Assembly (NCBI GenBank): GCA_036186865.1
Contig: AP025054.1
Coordinates: 1,521,832 to 1,585,831 of the forward strand
Origin: Eustoma russellianum
Taxonomy: Eukaryota; Streptophyta; Magnoliopsida; Gentianales; Gentianaceae
DNA: 64,000 bases
Direction of reading: 5' to 3'
The position numbers were made by a program, and so were the translations under genes. The notes beneath the pieces were generated by a model that ran no database searches, was not told the DNA's origin, and was given only the letters and a program-made list of their open reading frames with translations. Shown piece after piece: positions 11,701 to 23,174 of this stretch (positions are counted from its first letter, which is position 1; each line of letters opens with the position of its first letter).

Positions 11701-12916
11701 CACTAGTTGTTTTCTAATTACATTATGTTAGACAGAAGAAGCATATAACAGGTGAATATTACTGGAGTTGAGGAAGGGGTTGAGACTTATGAACAGGCAG
11801 ACGTGAGGGAGAAACGTGCGTAATTCTTTTACATCTTGCTGAACTCACTAGCGGTTGAACTCGAGTATAAAGAATAGAAAAGAAGAAACCTTACACATGA
11901 CATGTGTATTAATAATAAAATTTTAATATAAATCATACGAAAAATGACTTTTTTTAATAGGAAAAATGACTTAACGACCTGTGAAGTGCCTAGGTGTCAT
12001 GAGATGTAAAACCATCCATTTTTATGGATATTCATATATTTTACCGCTATCTTGTATGTTTTTTAGAAGTATAAAATCTGATATAATAACAAAACATAAA
12101 ATTCCTAAACCCTAAATATACAACATCAGGATGATGTTCCCTTATGTGTATCATGCACAATTCCTAATTCCCAATTTTTCCCGGGAAGATTTCTGCCATC
12201 CAAACAATTTGAACGAAGCTCTTCTAATAATCCTAGTCTGCATGTTTCAGTTGGGGTCAAATCAGTCTTCACAAGCAATTCATGATTCTCCGACAAGGAA
12301 GAGAGGCTCACAGTTATCTAATACTTCAATCCATCCGTACCATCAGCAAACCCCCACTCCTCACACCTTTCAAGAAAACAATATCCAACCTAACATCCAT
12401 GAATCCCAACAACATCGCTACATCCAAAGGATACTAAAACGTTCAAGAATCGACAAAAATACCCCTCTTTCTTTAGCCACCTGGTACTCCACTTCCCATC
12501 CATTAGACCCAGCTAACTTTAATTTCCTCGAACTTTTTCACCCCAGTAAATCTGACCCCAGCTGCCAAAGGAAACTGATTTTTCACCTTGTGGATGAGCT
12601 TCTAGTGGAAATTCTTAAGCCTTATGTTAAATTAACGTCAAAAAGAAGTTGTCATATAAAGGGGTCGGAATTGCTTGAGATTTTATGCAATAAAGTTGGG
12701 AGCTTTCCTTTAGCTAATTGTCAAGTTCTTGAAGATATTGATGCATTGATTGATCAAGATTTTGGGAGATCCCAACTGGGAATTTTGTATGCGCTTGAAG
12801 AAGAAGGAGAGGAGATGGTAATGGATATCGAGAATTATATCTTGGAGGCGCTGGTGGATGAGACGGCTGCGATGGTGGCGTTGATCGGTGGACGTTGCTA
12901 TCGGGAGACAAGGTGA
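8789..12916 (+). CDS. TRM-like DUF3741/DUF4378 protein, 5 exons
   Basis: The exons are 8789-9023, 9109-9209, 9856-10174, 10274-10920 and 12251-12916. They splice in frame through GT-AG junctions to 655 residues. The N-terminus (MGKEWFNWVGSGK) and an APKNSLEMEE stretch come first. NLVARLMGLDLLP at residues 156-168 is the DUF3741/VARLMGL signature. A basic, Ser/Lys/Gln-rich low-complexity middle follows. The C-terminal DUF4378 region (about 500-655) contains HLVDELLVEILKPYV, LCNKVGSFP, DIDALIDQDF and a final DIENYILEALVDETAAM helix. In Arabidopsis such proteins include the TRM (TON1-recruiting motif) and LONGIFOLIA group, which act at cortical microtubules and in cell shape. That role here is inferred from the family. 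Intron 2 carries SINEs, and intron 4 (1.33 kb) carries a Stowaway MITE. No extra exon was found in intron 4, but a small one could be missed. Confidence 0.9.
9298..9462 (-). mobile_element. SINE, family A (GTCTCACTGGAAGC type), minus
   Basis: The minus strand reads GGTCTCACTGGAAGCAGACT, then ACCCTCTCCGGACCCTAACG and TTTTGCTGTCGTTGGGATAT. This is the same order as at least seven other copies in the window. It lies in intron 2 of the TRM-like gene. Confidence 0.72.
9500..9628 (+). mobile_element. SINE, family C (ATCATCGRAACAA type), partial
   Basis: GGATCATCGTAAAACAACCT, then ATGAGCATGGTTACGTACAT, ends in TTGTTGTTGTTG. The same body is found at 26240-26400, 27395-27640 and, inverted, at 15790-16050. 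Also in intron 2 of the TRM-like gene. Confidence 0.6.
10959..11064. mobile_element. Stowaway-like MITE in intron 4 of the TRM-like gene
   Basis: A 106-bp element with inverted ends (CTTTCTCCGTCCTAAAAAT at the left; right end inward CTTCTCCGTCTTAAAAAT). It is flanked by TA dinucleotides (10957-10958, 11065-11066). This is the hallmark of Tc1/mariner-derived Stowaway MITEs. Confidence 0.78.
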
Positions 12917-14375
12917 CGTCGAGCACGTGGTCAGATGCGGTGGAACTGGGGTCCACACGTAAATTATTTGGGCCACGTGGGGCTCACATGTTGACCAATC
13001 TGCTTTGTGTCTGCTTCTAATTGGTTCAACAATCAAATCTCATTTGACATGTTAATAAATACACTCCCCAGTCTTATTTATTTTTTTCTGGCTTCTGTTT
13101 CAATCACGTGACTTTTCTAATATACGTGTATTTTTTGGTCTGTGATCTTTCAGTAAATTATTTATATTCACTGATGGTCAGAGTCAAACCATGTTCCAAC
13201 CCTTTTAGATCATGATGTCGATGTAAATAAGTTACTAATTTCGACACACATATTCAGATAGTCTTAAAATCTTAACCCACGAAGAAGAACATATAATTGA
13301 TAACATGAAGAGAGATCATTGCTCTCCTTTCATAGCGACTTATTGTCTCCTTTAATATTGTTATTATCCACAAAAAGTGGTGGCATGACTCAACCAAAAA
13401 AATACTTATAACTGAAGTTTGTATAAAATAACAAAAAAAAGTTTGAAATGACACATTTGAAATTGTATCAGATTTATGCAAAATCTATTTTTTATTGAGT
13501 TATGAGTGCAAAAGTGAAGATAAAAGCATATTATTTTTTCCAGGAAAATAAGATGTTGATTTGCAACTTTTTCTTATGAGAAGTGGTGGTGCTATAAACT
13601 TGTTTATAATACCATACCCAACATCACTAAGGTACAAGTTTGCAACCGAACAAGAAACTTTTGAAATTTGCAAATTGTTCCCAGAATTTAGCAGCCTCAC
13701 TATAAGAGTGAAGGATGTAGAAATATAAGCCCTGGCAACAAAATATAAGTTGACGAAATGAAACTGTGATGAAGAGATAGAGGTATTGCCGAGCTGATTT
13801 TCTAGTAGTTTGACACAGAACTATAAGTGACCGAGATAAAGTACTAAGCTGAAAAGATACAGATGTGCAGAATCGAGTTGACGAGGTGAAGGCACCCTGA
13901 AACATTATTAGACAACAAAACTGAGCATAACAGCCGAACTGTCACACTTAGTCTTATACACGTACATATAATTATAGTAGCTTGTATCCTTTTTTAACTG
14001 TCAGGAAAATAAAGTCACAATCCAACAATGCCAAGTATTTCCTCGTCACAGAAGTGTTGTCTTAATTTAATTTAAACACGATTTAAGTAAGTCAAATTAT
14101 TTTAGTCTTTATTCATATTTCATCCGTTAATTGATATAAACTAAAGAAATCTTATAAGGTTAAGCGAAAAGATAATAACAAAATTTTGACTACTAAAATA
14201 TTTCTAATTTCGAAAAGTGAACAATATTTTTAGACAAGTCCAAATAAAAGCTAAAAAGAATATTTTTATGACGGATAGAATAATTCTATGGTGGATTGAG
14301 GTAAAATTTTCCTCTGCCATTTTTTAGTGATATAAAACCAATCCATTCCGTTCATTTGTGAATTTGACACAAGGT
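12917..14375. other. Intergenic DNA downstream of the TRM-like gene
   Basis: No gene supported. 12917-13040 is the 3' flank of the TRM-like gene and contains several ACGTG cores. The rest is AT-rich with short random frames. A weak Stowaway-like pair of ends (CATCCGTTA near 14120 and GACGGAT near 14270) may mark an eroded MITE. Confidence 0.4.
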
Positions 14376-14384
14376 GGATTCAAT

Positions 14385-14679
14385 GGGACCCTTCCCCCAC
14401 CTATTTCCTCTCATCCCACTTCCCACCGGGACCGGATCTCTTCAACTCTATACCATCACTTTCTTGTCCATCGTTCGCCACGTGACAGCAAGGGGGTGGT
14501 GAAGCTAGATGCGAGTGACACTCATCTAGCCTCACAACCCCCCTTGGTGCCATGTGGCGGGCGGTGTGCAAGGAGGTGATGGTGTGGGGGGTGAGGAGAT
14601 CTCATCTCTTTTCTACCGTACAACACGTGGCAGCGAAAGAGGTGGGGTAAGGGGAAATGGGGTGAGAAGATCTAATCCC
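14385..14679. mobile_element. G-box MULE-MITE copy 2, enlarged or self-nested
   Basis: The outer boundaries are GGGACCC on the left and AGAAGATCTAATCCC on the right. They are flanked by GGATTCAAT (14376-14384) and GAATTCAAT (14680-14688), a 9-bp duplication with one mismatch. Inside, about 14428-14607, is a second, nearly full-length copy of the same palindrome (GGGACCGGATCTCTTCA...GGTGAGGAGATCTCATCTC). The composite is 295 bp instead of 168-183 bp and carries an extra ACACGTGGCAGC near 14623. Confidence 0.72.
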
Positions 14680-14688
14680 GAATTCAAT

Positions 14689-15110
14689 TGCCACTCTAAC
14701 CTCGAGATTGTCAGGCCCTCAAATTAAAGGAGACGGGCTCAAAAGGATAAGGTGGAAGTATACAGTGTCCCAGATGGGCTAAGTACTTGTTAGAAGCGTC
14801 AAAACTGGGCCCAAATGTTTTTCACTTCCAATGTCATTTAAGCCCACTATGCTTGTTGCAGTTTACAAATTCCACAAGCCATTGATAACCATAGAAGGGA
14901 AAATCCGTCTATCTTCCAATCCAATTTAATCCTAATATGCCAACTGAACTTTTATCTTTTACTAAAATGGAGAACGTGACATGATTTATTAAGTTTGGAC
15001 ATGAGAAGAGACTAACGAGACATGAGTAGATTTGGTAAATATCACATTAAGTAGCTATTAAGAAAATAAAACCGTTAGAAACATGTAACACCTCCTATAA
15101 AAAAAGAAAT
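14689..15110. other. Intergenic DNA, nothing recognised
   Basis: No coding or repeat structure identified. Confidence 0.35.
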
Positions 15111-15430
15111 ATATATTTTTTTTGGAGGAAAATGGAACTTTATTGAAAATATATACCAAAACAAATACAACGTATTCAAACCAATGCACTAAGTATCTTC
15201 TACAATATCACATCGATCTCTGGGAACACATTCTAACAGACTGGCTCTTTTAAGTATCTCATCACAAACATAAGCTGGAACTGGCAATCTGGATATACAA
15301 ACATGCGTAACTTGGTTGCGCCAATACCATAAACTTATCAATGTTTCTCGAAAAACATATCGCCAATCAAAGTCAGAGTCAATTAACACAAACTCAATTA
15401 GCACAAACTCAAATTCATATACAAGCACAG
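15111..15430 (-). mobile_element. L1-type LINE 3' end with poly(A)
   Basis: On the minus strand a coding remnant contains DFDWRYVFRETLISLWYWRN, resembling the stretch after the reverse transcriptase zinc-knuckle of plant L1 elements. It is followed by AATAAAGTTCCATTTTCCTC and an A-run. The 5' part is missing, as usual for truncated LINE insertions. Confidence 0.6.
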
Positions 15431-15789
15431 CTCGTAAGTTCGAACAGACCTAAACCTCAATAATGCTTTAAGTATAGCTGTTGAATTTACAAGCTATCTG
15501 GTATATATCTAATTAAATCTAATTTAACCATATGGATACTTATTTAATTACTGAACTTTTACACACACACACGGGTGCATATATGTGTGTATGAATTTTT
15601 AACTTACAGGTGTTTGAAACAAATCAAAATTAAACAAATATCTCTTCTTTACGTGATTAAAACTTTAATGATAAATGGTTACCAAAACTGAATCCCAGAT
15701 TTATTCAAATATCAGTCATGCCACATGAGAGCATATGTTAAATTGTCCCGCTAAAGTTTCACACTTCAGTAGTATACTCACGAATAGCC

Positions 15790-16050
15790 TGAACAACAAC
15801 ATTACCTTATTGTCTTAGAAGCCCCGTCTATAGCGAGGTATGAAGAGTCGGATATACGCAACCATACTCATGTGTTAAAAACACACAGAGTTTGTTCCCG
15901 ATGATCCATAATGAAAATTACGTCAAGTTGTGTCGATCTACTACTACTTGGCAATATAAGAAGTGTATCCAATTTTAATGAGTCATTTGCTTTATTCCAT
16001 CCTATTTCAAAATCAAAAAAGAGTGTGTCCTTAACTCAATTGGAAATAGA
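15790..16050 (-). mobile_element. SINE, family C, near full length, minus
   Basis: The minus strand reads TCCAATTGAGTTAAGGACAC, AAGCAAATGACTCATTAAAA, GATCATCGGGAACAAACTCT and AACACATGAGTATGGTTGCG, then ends in TGTTGTTGTTCAGG. The same order is seen at 27395-27640, which defines the family. Confidence 0.62.
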
Positions 16051-16228
16051 AACAAAATAGATGTATGCATAAATTGGGAATCACATATTAAAAATAATAC
16101 TAAATGATAGAATTACGTGTTACATGTTCATGAACTTTTGGAAGTTTTTGACATATGCTGTTTACTATTGAACAACATAGATCCTGTAGTACTGCAAGAA
16201 GATGCCGCTGATTGCAATTTAAGGCGAT

Positions 16229-16233
16229 ATGTC
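16229..16233 (+). repeat. Target-site duplication ATGTC (left)
   Basis: ATGTC here and at 17406-17410 brackets the solo LTR exactly. Confidence 0.85.
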
Positions 16234-17405
16234 TGTTATAAACTGTAATCATAAAAAGTGTACAGTGTGCGTTTGTGTAAACTGACGAAATGTAAGCAGA
16301 ACCGAGGCGAGTCTAAGGACTCTGTCCTTAAGACGATTTGCTCTGGTACGAAGTGCGCAACCGAAAACAGCAAACGTCTCCCAGGATACAACGGGTACAG
16401 TTCATTCGAAACGGCACAGCAACGTAAAGAACTCAGCGAACCTGTGGGATGCTCTGATTTCTCAACGAACTGGACTGGAACAATGCAACAGCAGTATGCA
16501 AAAACGAAAAATAGCAGGAGGGAACAGCAGTGGAAAACGCAGATTGCAGTGTGTGTTGTGTAGTAGAAAGCCTGGAGAAGGAGGCAATTTATAGGCGGGA
16601 AGGAAATGGCGGTTGATCTCCAGATTAAACTGCAGCCGTCGGATCAAACGGTTTTCATCCACAGCCGTTAGATCGTAAACTGCAACAGTTTTAAACGTAG
16701 ACCGTCGAATGAAAAACTGCTGCCCAGATACGATCTTAGCCGTTAGATCATGATCCGTGTAGACTACGATCCACAGCCGTTAGATCTAGATGAAGAAACC
16801 GCTGCCCAGATACGATCTCAGCCGTTGGATCATGATCCGCGTAGACTACGATCTACACCGTTAGATCTTGCAACGGTTATGATCAAAATTTTTTCAACCG
16901 TTGGATCACTTAATTTATTTTTCTGGAAAAATGTAAAAGAAAATTTCTCCAAAAAGACAAGAGCGAGCCACGAGCCGGCCGGCGGCGCGCGTGTGGTGAA
17001 CCTTTCCTGCGTCCTGACTCCGTCAAAAACTTCTCATGCCCAAGGGCACATTTTAGAATGCTCCAACTTGAACTTTATATGGTGGCTCTTTCATCCCAAG
17101 TGACCAATGTGGTATTCCACTTAAAGGGTGATGTGTTCACTCCTCATGAGGCCACATCACCACTTTTCCATTTTCTTTCCAATTTTACTCCAACTTTGAG
17201 CATTAATTTCTCATTCACCCGGTATCGGAATCGAGTGATTCAAAAGCCTAAAGTCATCTACTTGTCACGTAGATAATTTAGAAATTATTAGTTTTCGTTT
17301 TTGATTAACGAACACTAATCATAATTAAGCTCAAAATATGGTGATTGTCAACTTTTGACAAACCCACTTGCCAAACTTTTCCAACTTACCTCATTTTCTC
17401 CAACA
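16234..17405 (-). mobile_element. Solo LTR, 1172 bp, copia-like, minus orientation
   Basis: Read on the minus strand it begins TGTTGGAGAAAATGAGG and ends ACAGTTTATAACA, with ATGTC on both sides in plus-strand reading. A TATA box (CCTATAAATTGCC, about 16588-16600) sits upstream of a CT-rich transcribed-looking leader, so the promoter would fire leftward. Upstream of it is an enhancer-like tandem array with GCCGTTGGATC motifs. There is no PBS, PPT or internal region. Intact ends plus a perfect duplication indicate an LTR-LTR recombination product. Confidence 0.9.
16660..16880. repeat. Tandem repeat with CAGCCGTTRGATC motif inside the solo LTR
   Basis: A unit of about 80 bp occurs at about 16718-16792 and 16800-16866, sharing GCTGCCCAGATACGATCT, AGCCGTTRGATCATGATCCG and GTAGACTACGATC. 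Further partial copies of the CCGTTAGATC core flank it. The position, just upstream of the LTR TATA box, suggests an enhancer repeat. Confidence 0.75.
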
Positions 17406-17765
17406 ATGTCACGATGGAATATTTCCACCCCCCCTCCCCACCCAAAAGAAAGGGCAAAAAAGGGAGTCTAGTATTGGTTACTTATTGGTACCAGTGGATT
17501 AGCTGGCGCAAGGCCAACATACAGTGACCATTACATTTTACAGCATTTTTGTTAATGGTGTATTGAGGAGCCAAGTGGGAGGATTTTCCGCGATTTCTGG
17601 GGAAGAATGTTTGCATGAAATAGGTGACATATAACCTCATCTTCCACTCTTGCCCTTTTGCAATTCTCTATCATGACATGTCTATCATGACATGGTTTTA
17701 AGAATTTCATCTAAACCCTACCCCCCTCTCCTTCACTGCCCCGGTATCCCTAGTTTGATCAAGTA

Positions 17766-17936
17766 ATGAAAATTAGCAGTTGTTATTCGGATGATGCATC
17801 TAAGTTTGACTGTACAAATCTTGGCAGCCATATTGTTGGTGATCTGTCGTCATATCTTTATACTGAAGCGATTTTGTGCTCAAACACCTTGTGGACACCA
17901 AGTCCTGAACTTTTTACCTATGAAGACGCTGAGTGA
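17766..17936 (+). CDS. Short hypothetical ORF (56 aa), doubtful
   Basis: ATG to TGA encodes 56 residues with ordinary protein-like composition (it starts MKISSCYSDDASKF and ends LFTYEDAE). That is less repetitive than neighbouring random frames. No domain is recognised and no second exon was found. It may be a small gene, an isolated exon or a captured gene fragment. The mixed hydrophobic and acidic composition is the only reason to list it. Confidence 0.22.
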   Translation: MKISSCYSDDASKFDCTNLGSHIVGDLSSYLYTEAILCSNTLWTPSPELFTYEDAE

Positions 17937-18949
17937 TCTAATTTATATCTTCTACAAAGCTCTTTGAAGCAAAGATAATGAGAGTACTCGAAATCAAAAT
18001 ATGACCTTCATTCTGAAGAATCATTTACTATATTTTTTCAGGTCATTGAAATATGCCCAAAGGTCAGACACATCATTTCTGTACAGCAAGTAACTTATAC
18101 ACTAGTTGAAAAGGTCAAGTAATTAGCAACTACAATATTAGTCTAATAGTATAATAAATCCAAGGGCCGTACATTTACTGCACATTTATTACATAATTTA
18201 GTCTAATTGTATAATAGTCGAAGGGACGTACATTTGATGGGCAGAATTTAAGTTATTACAACTTGGTACTATTTATGAATAACAATGGTTGAATCATAAT
18301 ATTCTCTACGATAATACAAAAAGTTTCTGGATCTATTCAAGCTCAGCTGCCGTCCAGCACTAATTATGGGTTTATTGTGGAAGCATATGGAGTATCTCCT
18401 GTTTTACTATAGAGGTGTTTGTCATGTGTAAAATATGTTAATTAAGGCAGTGGTTATTCTTGAAATGGACATTACTCAAAAACTGATTTGATGGACTTCG
18501 TGTTGTTTCTTCCCTCTGGTTTTTATGGTTTCAGCAATTATGATTAACAAATCCCAGATAGATTTCTACTTAAAACGAGTAAAGGTTAAAAAAAGAAAAA
18601 GAGAGACATTTGGAGCAAAAGGTCATACCTTGTTTCAAAAGGTGTCTACCGTTCTAGTTCCAAGAAGTATCGTGGAGGATGCAAATCATTAACTCAACAG
18701 CCTCTTGTGTTGATGAGGACTTTATGCGAAGACCCACATAAGGTGTCCCTTGCAAACTAGGCCTTCGGCCTACCTGCAGTGAAATATCCATAATATGCGT
18801 GTCTTTGGAATCATTAACCTATTGGAACAAATCCAATCCGAATACCAATGCGAAAAGTTGGTAATATGATATTAGGAAAAACAAACCTACCTTTAAAGGA
18901 AAATCTACAAAAAGAATAGGGAAAATTGTGTTTTTCAGGAAACACAGAC

Positions 18950-18998
18950 TTTATATATATATATATAAAATTATATATATATATGTGTGTGTATTACA
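18950..18998. repeat. (TA)n / (TG)n microsatellite
   Basis: Alternating TA repeats interrupted by AAAT, then TGTGTGTG. Confidence 0.9.
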
Positions 18999-20420
18999 CC
19001 CGACCTCCCTTTTTTTCTATGTAGGATTGATTTTTTCTTTTACAAACTTAAACTATTAGTTTGATTTTTATTGGGGCAGAAACGGGCAGGTCTAAAAGGA
19101 AGCGGAAAATTGCTCCGTATTACATTTGGGTAAAAAAAGATGAGCGTGTCCTTCTGACATATACCACGCAAGCGAATTATATTCTTTAATGAAATTCAAG
19201 ATGCCTCCTGCCTTCTTTTCTTTTCCATCGTTCTTTACATATAATACACTGTTGACATGTCCATTCACCAAAATTCTTTTTCATATCATATTTGTAATTC
19301 GGTAACACATAAAGTAACAAATATTAATCATAATATAACATCAAGCGAAATATAGTTTTCATAAGATACTCAATTAACATAATACAAGAACTATTTCATT
19401 CATCGTAATTCGTTGTCTGCAGCACACAATCAGCAATTTCATATGTAAACAACATAACTACATATTACACATGAAACTTCGTTTATGGTAATGTGTCAAC
19501 TTCATATATTGACCACTAATATATTTACACCACATAACTCACTTTTTCTATTCAATGACCATAGATATTGTAACGAACTTTTATCACAAGAAAAAACAAA
19601 TTGTAGTAACCAGCTATCTATGTATGACAAGATTTGAAAAGGTTACAGTGAAGGCAAGTTTATTATTTGAAAAGGAAACGATGCTATTCGAAGGATGCCA
19701 CCGTGGATGTTAATCTGCACTTGGAAAAAGACTCGAGGAAAAACGTAACGTTTTGACTTTTGAGAACAGTGATTTAGCGTTTTAACCGTATCAATATGTT
19801 ACCTTTGGATTTATTTGGTCTACACACATTCAATATTTTTTTATGGAAATCGATGAATCTAAAAGACATATATCAGTCAAAACTAAAAATGTATCGATGA
19901 AAAGCCAGCTAAAATTATGTATGTAGAATTGGCAAGGTTGAGAGATTAGGTTACAAATAATATTACACTGTTTTACTCTTAGTTGGCTTCAAAGACGTGT
20001 ACTTAAAGTGAGAAGAAAATCCATTTACATATTGTCCAGGATACATTTTCTTGGACCCCAAGTTATTTAAGGTTGAAGTCAACTAGTAAAGGTCTCTGTC
20101 ACCCCTTCAGTACCACATGGTGTGTAGGGATGTAAATCAGGTTCCTAAGGCCTATTAGTAGAAGTTTATCATAGCACATGGACAGCACAAGGAGCCCATT
20201 GGCGAAACAACCGACGGGCTGACCTGTCAGCCTATCAGGTCATTCAACGGGTCAATAGTGCTCCCACACTATGCAACTAGCCTGGATAGGGTTCAAACAT
20301 TCTTGTCTTCAGTAAGGTTTGAATCACTGACGTTCCTTTCGAAACCCCCTACCTAAAACTATTGGGATATGTCCTGAGACGACCCAAGTTATTTAGATAC
20401 CACTCAAGCATTGATGTCCA

Positions 20421-20446
20421 CCCCCCCCCCCCCCCCCAAAAAAAAG
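20421..20446 (+). repeat. Poly-C/poly-A homopolymer junction
   Basis: A run of about 18 C directly followed by about 8 A. Such runs are prone to sequencing error. Confidence 0.85.
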
Positions 20447-21239
20447 TCCTTTTATTAATACTCGAGCATTGATTTCCCTAGCTTAAGTTGTTTAGTTTAT
20501 ATGATGGCCGTTTGCAAATTTTGTCCTTGATGGATTCAGCCCCAAGGTTTAGCTCTAGTTTAAGTAAACTGCGGTGAAAATTAATTGATATTTTGCCGCC
20601 GGTAATTAAATATTCTCCTTCCAATATCTAATTGGCGTTTCCCCTATCGCCTCTTATTTTAATAGTCACTTGTTCACATGACATATCACACTAGAAAATT
20701 ATTAGGGTGTTTAGCATCGTAGATATACGTAACTTACAATATACAGATTTGAATTCTGAAAAATTTACTATTTGCATCATCTACGAAACAGACAAATTTA
20801 CTATTTGCATCATCAACTAAACGTTTCAAACGAATGATTGATATGGTGATTCATTTTTTTTTGACAATGACTTGAAAATGTTTTCACAAATATGGTCCGT
20901 TGCTTCGTTCGTCCTGCCCACCTTGCCAATGGGCTCTAACTATGGTCTGCGCATACATACTAAAAACGCCTTTCATTTTCACAAGTGCATTATTAAGACC
21001 AAATGCGCAACTAGAAAAAGAAGACCATTACTGGCAAGGCACCAATGTGCTTCATTAATGTTAGCAATGTACTAATAACTAGCACAAACTTGAAATATTC
21101 AAAGCTAGTCCACTTGTGAAACAAATCCAATTCGTTTACATAGGTCGGACATTATAGTGATAACAACTAGATAAAAAAAACGCAGACACACACACAAAAC
21201 AAAAAAAAAAAACAAAAAAACAACATTATCCCTATTATC

Positions 21240-21425
21240 TTAGAGACACACATAGATTATTTTCCGATGACATGTAATAAAAATTGTTAAGCTGTGTCGA
21301 TCAACTGCTGCTTCACAATATAAGAAGCTCGACCAATTTAGTGATTCATTTTGTTTTATTCCATCATATTTCAATGTCAAGAAAGAGTGTGTCTTTGACT
21401 TCATTGGAAATAAAAAAAACAAAAA
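21240..21425 (-). mobile_element. SINE, family C, minus, 5' portion
   Basis: The minus strand carries TCCAATGAAGTCAAAGACAC, AACAAAATGAATCACTAAAT and TTGTGAAGCAGCAGTTGATC, matching the 5' body of the copies at 15790-16050 and 27395-27640. Confidence 0.58.
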
Positions 21426-22104
21426 CAAAGATAATCACAGATCCATATGTCTTAGCATGATCTAAACCCCGGTTGAGAGAGACCAAAGATTTTGATCTTA
21501 GAATTAGCTCTAACACGACTTAATCCAACCTGACGCAAACCGATTTATTAAGTTGATAAGTAAACTTGACATTGTTCCTTTAAATGCAAATCTTACCATC
21601 GTATAAACTAAGAATATAAGTTATAAATGACGAATAACTTTTACGTATCAACTACAAGAATAAATATACAAAAGTACGTGAAATGTACATTGTAACTTGT
21701 TTGTTTTGAAATTAAAAGTGTAGATACAGCACAAATGGAAGGCCCACATTTGCCCTTACAACTTGCCCTTCTTGTTGTACAATCCACTTAGTTAATTTCA
21801 CCAACATAATAAAGAATAATGGTTCGTTTTAGAATGTACATGAATGTTGAACACGTACGAAATTGCATGAATGTCAAATACCGTCTAAAACTGGTATTAA
21901 AGCTCAGCTGGCAGATTATAATATAATAGTGTGACTAATTAATTATACTGTTCTTTGGGAATTCTCACATGGCTAGTGAGCATATGCCTAATATTACACA
22001 CATTATGTTAAACAAATTATTTGTTAGTTTTTTTGAAGCTACATCATAGTAGGCTATGTTCACTGGTATATTAGCACGCCATATGCCTACTACTTTGTCA
22101 TCTA

Positions 22105-22262
22105 TGCAGCTACATATAGAGCACGGGATCTCACTACAACCAAACTCTCTTTTTGTCTTGGGATAGACGTATTATTTGTCTGCCTCTCACCCTCTCCAGA
22201 CACTAGCAGTAGCTTTTGTGTCGTTGGGTTATACTAAGTATGATTGTTATTGTTGTTGTATC
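22105..22262 (+). mobile_element. SINE, family A, plus
   Basis: GCAGCTACATATAGAGCACG, then CCCTCTCCAGACACTAGCAG, then TCGTTGGGTTATACTAAGTA and a TTATTGTTGTTGTA tail. Confidence 0.72.
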
Positions 22263-22267
22263 ATAAT

Positions 22268-22512
22268 AGACTTTTAATTAGTTAGATATTGATGTGTCAT
22301 CAACTATCTCAAAAAACCCATCCTTGTACATTTGTTACAAAACTTAGTAACAAATATACAAGGATGGGCTTTTCGAGATAGTTGATAACACATCTTGTAA
22401 CAAATGTACAAGGATGAACTTCTCGAGATAGTTGATAACACATCTGTTTGTAACAAATATACAAGGATGGGTTTTGGAGATAGTTGATGACACATCAATA
22501 TCTAACTAATTA
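22268..22512. mobile_element. Fold-back MITE with amplified arm
   Basis: Outer inverted ends match almost perfectly over about 60-70 bp (TTTTAATTAGTTAGATATTG at the left; its inverse CAATATCTAACTAATTAAAA at the right). The arm unit (TTGTAACAAATRTACAAGGATG then GAGATAGTTGATRACACATC) occurs three times head-to-tail on the right side and once inverted on the left. The family is unknown and the target duplication unclear. Confidence 0.7.
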
Positions 22513-23174
22513 AAAACTAATTAGGTTAAATTAATCACTTGGGAGTGATGCTACAAAATCGTCTCATTCTTATAAATTATGAGGTGTTGGTCTATTCATC
22601 AAGTTGTCACACATTAAAGTGACATATCCCACCTTGTAAAGATGCCAAGAAGATGTGGGGGAAATTGCCTATATATAAAATAGGTCCATCCTATCATGTT
22701 TCCATTATGCCAGTAGGATTAGTAGTAGTTGGAAATTCCATGTATATCCTTCTATGACTAATGCTCCAACTTTCCCGTCATCAGTTTGCTAACCCTTTGT
22801 AGTATTCGACGTCGTCTTTTGTGGGCCACTGAAGATAGCTATATCAACTAAATATTAGTCATCCTAGTTGTCATTTAATTGTTTTTTAGTTTAATTTACG
22901 GAGTTTAACAAACAAATCGGGACAAAAAAATAATTTTTTGTTCATAGGAAAATGTACGGTTTCAAAAAACAAATGTACAGTATCCTATATTTTTTATTAT
23001 TATTTTGGGTATAATGCTTCATGCACTTGATGAAGTGGTTTTATGCTTTGGACGAAAAAGTATATTGGTTTCACCTAGGACGAAATTCTCTTTCCGCGTA
23101 TAACACCATTGATACGGATATATGATAACGATCGAGTAATGTGTTCTAATACACACAGAAAATAATAGAAAATG

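Larger units (their letters stand above)
17411..22104. other. Gene-poor intergenic DNA, mostly unassigned
   Basis: No multi-exon gene could be assembled. Contents seen: a 56-codon frame at 17766, a TA/TG microsatellite near 18950-18995, a C-run followed by A-run at about 20420-20446, and a family C SINE at 21240-21425. The remainder is AT-rich with random short frames. Confidence 0.45.
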
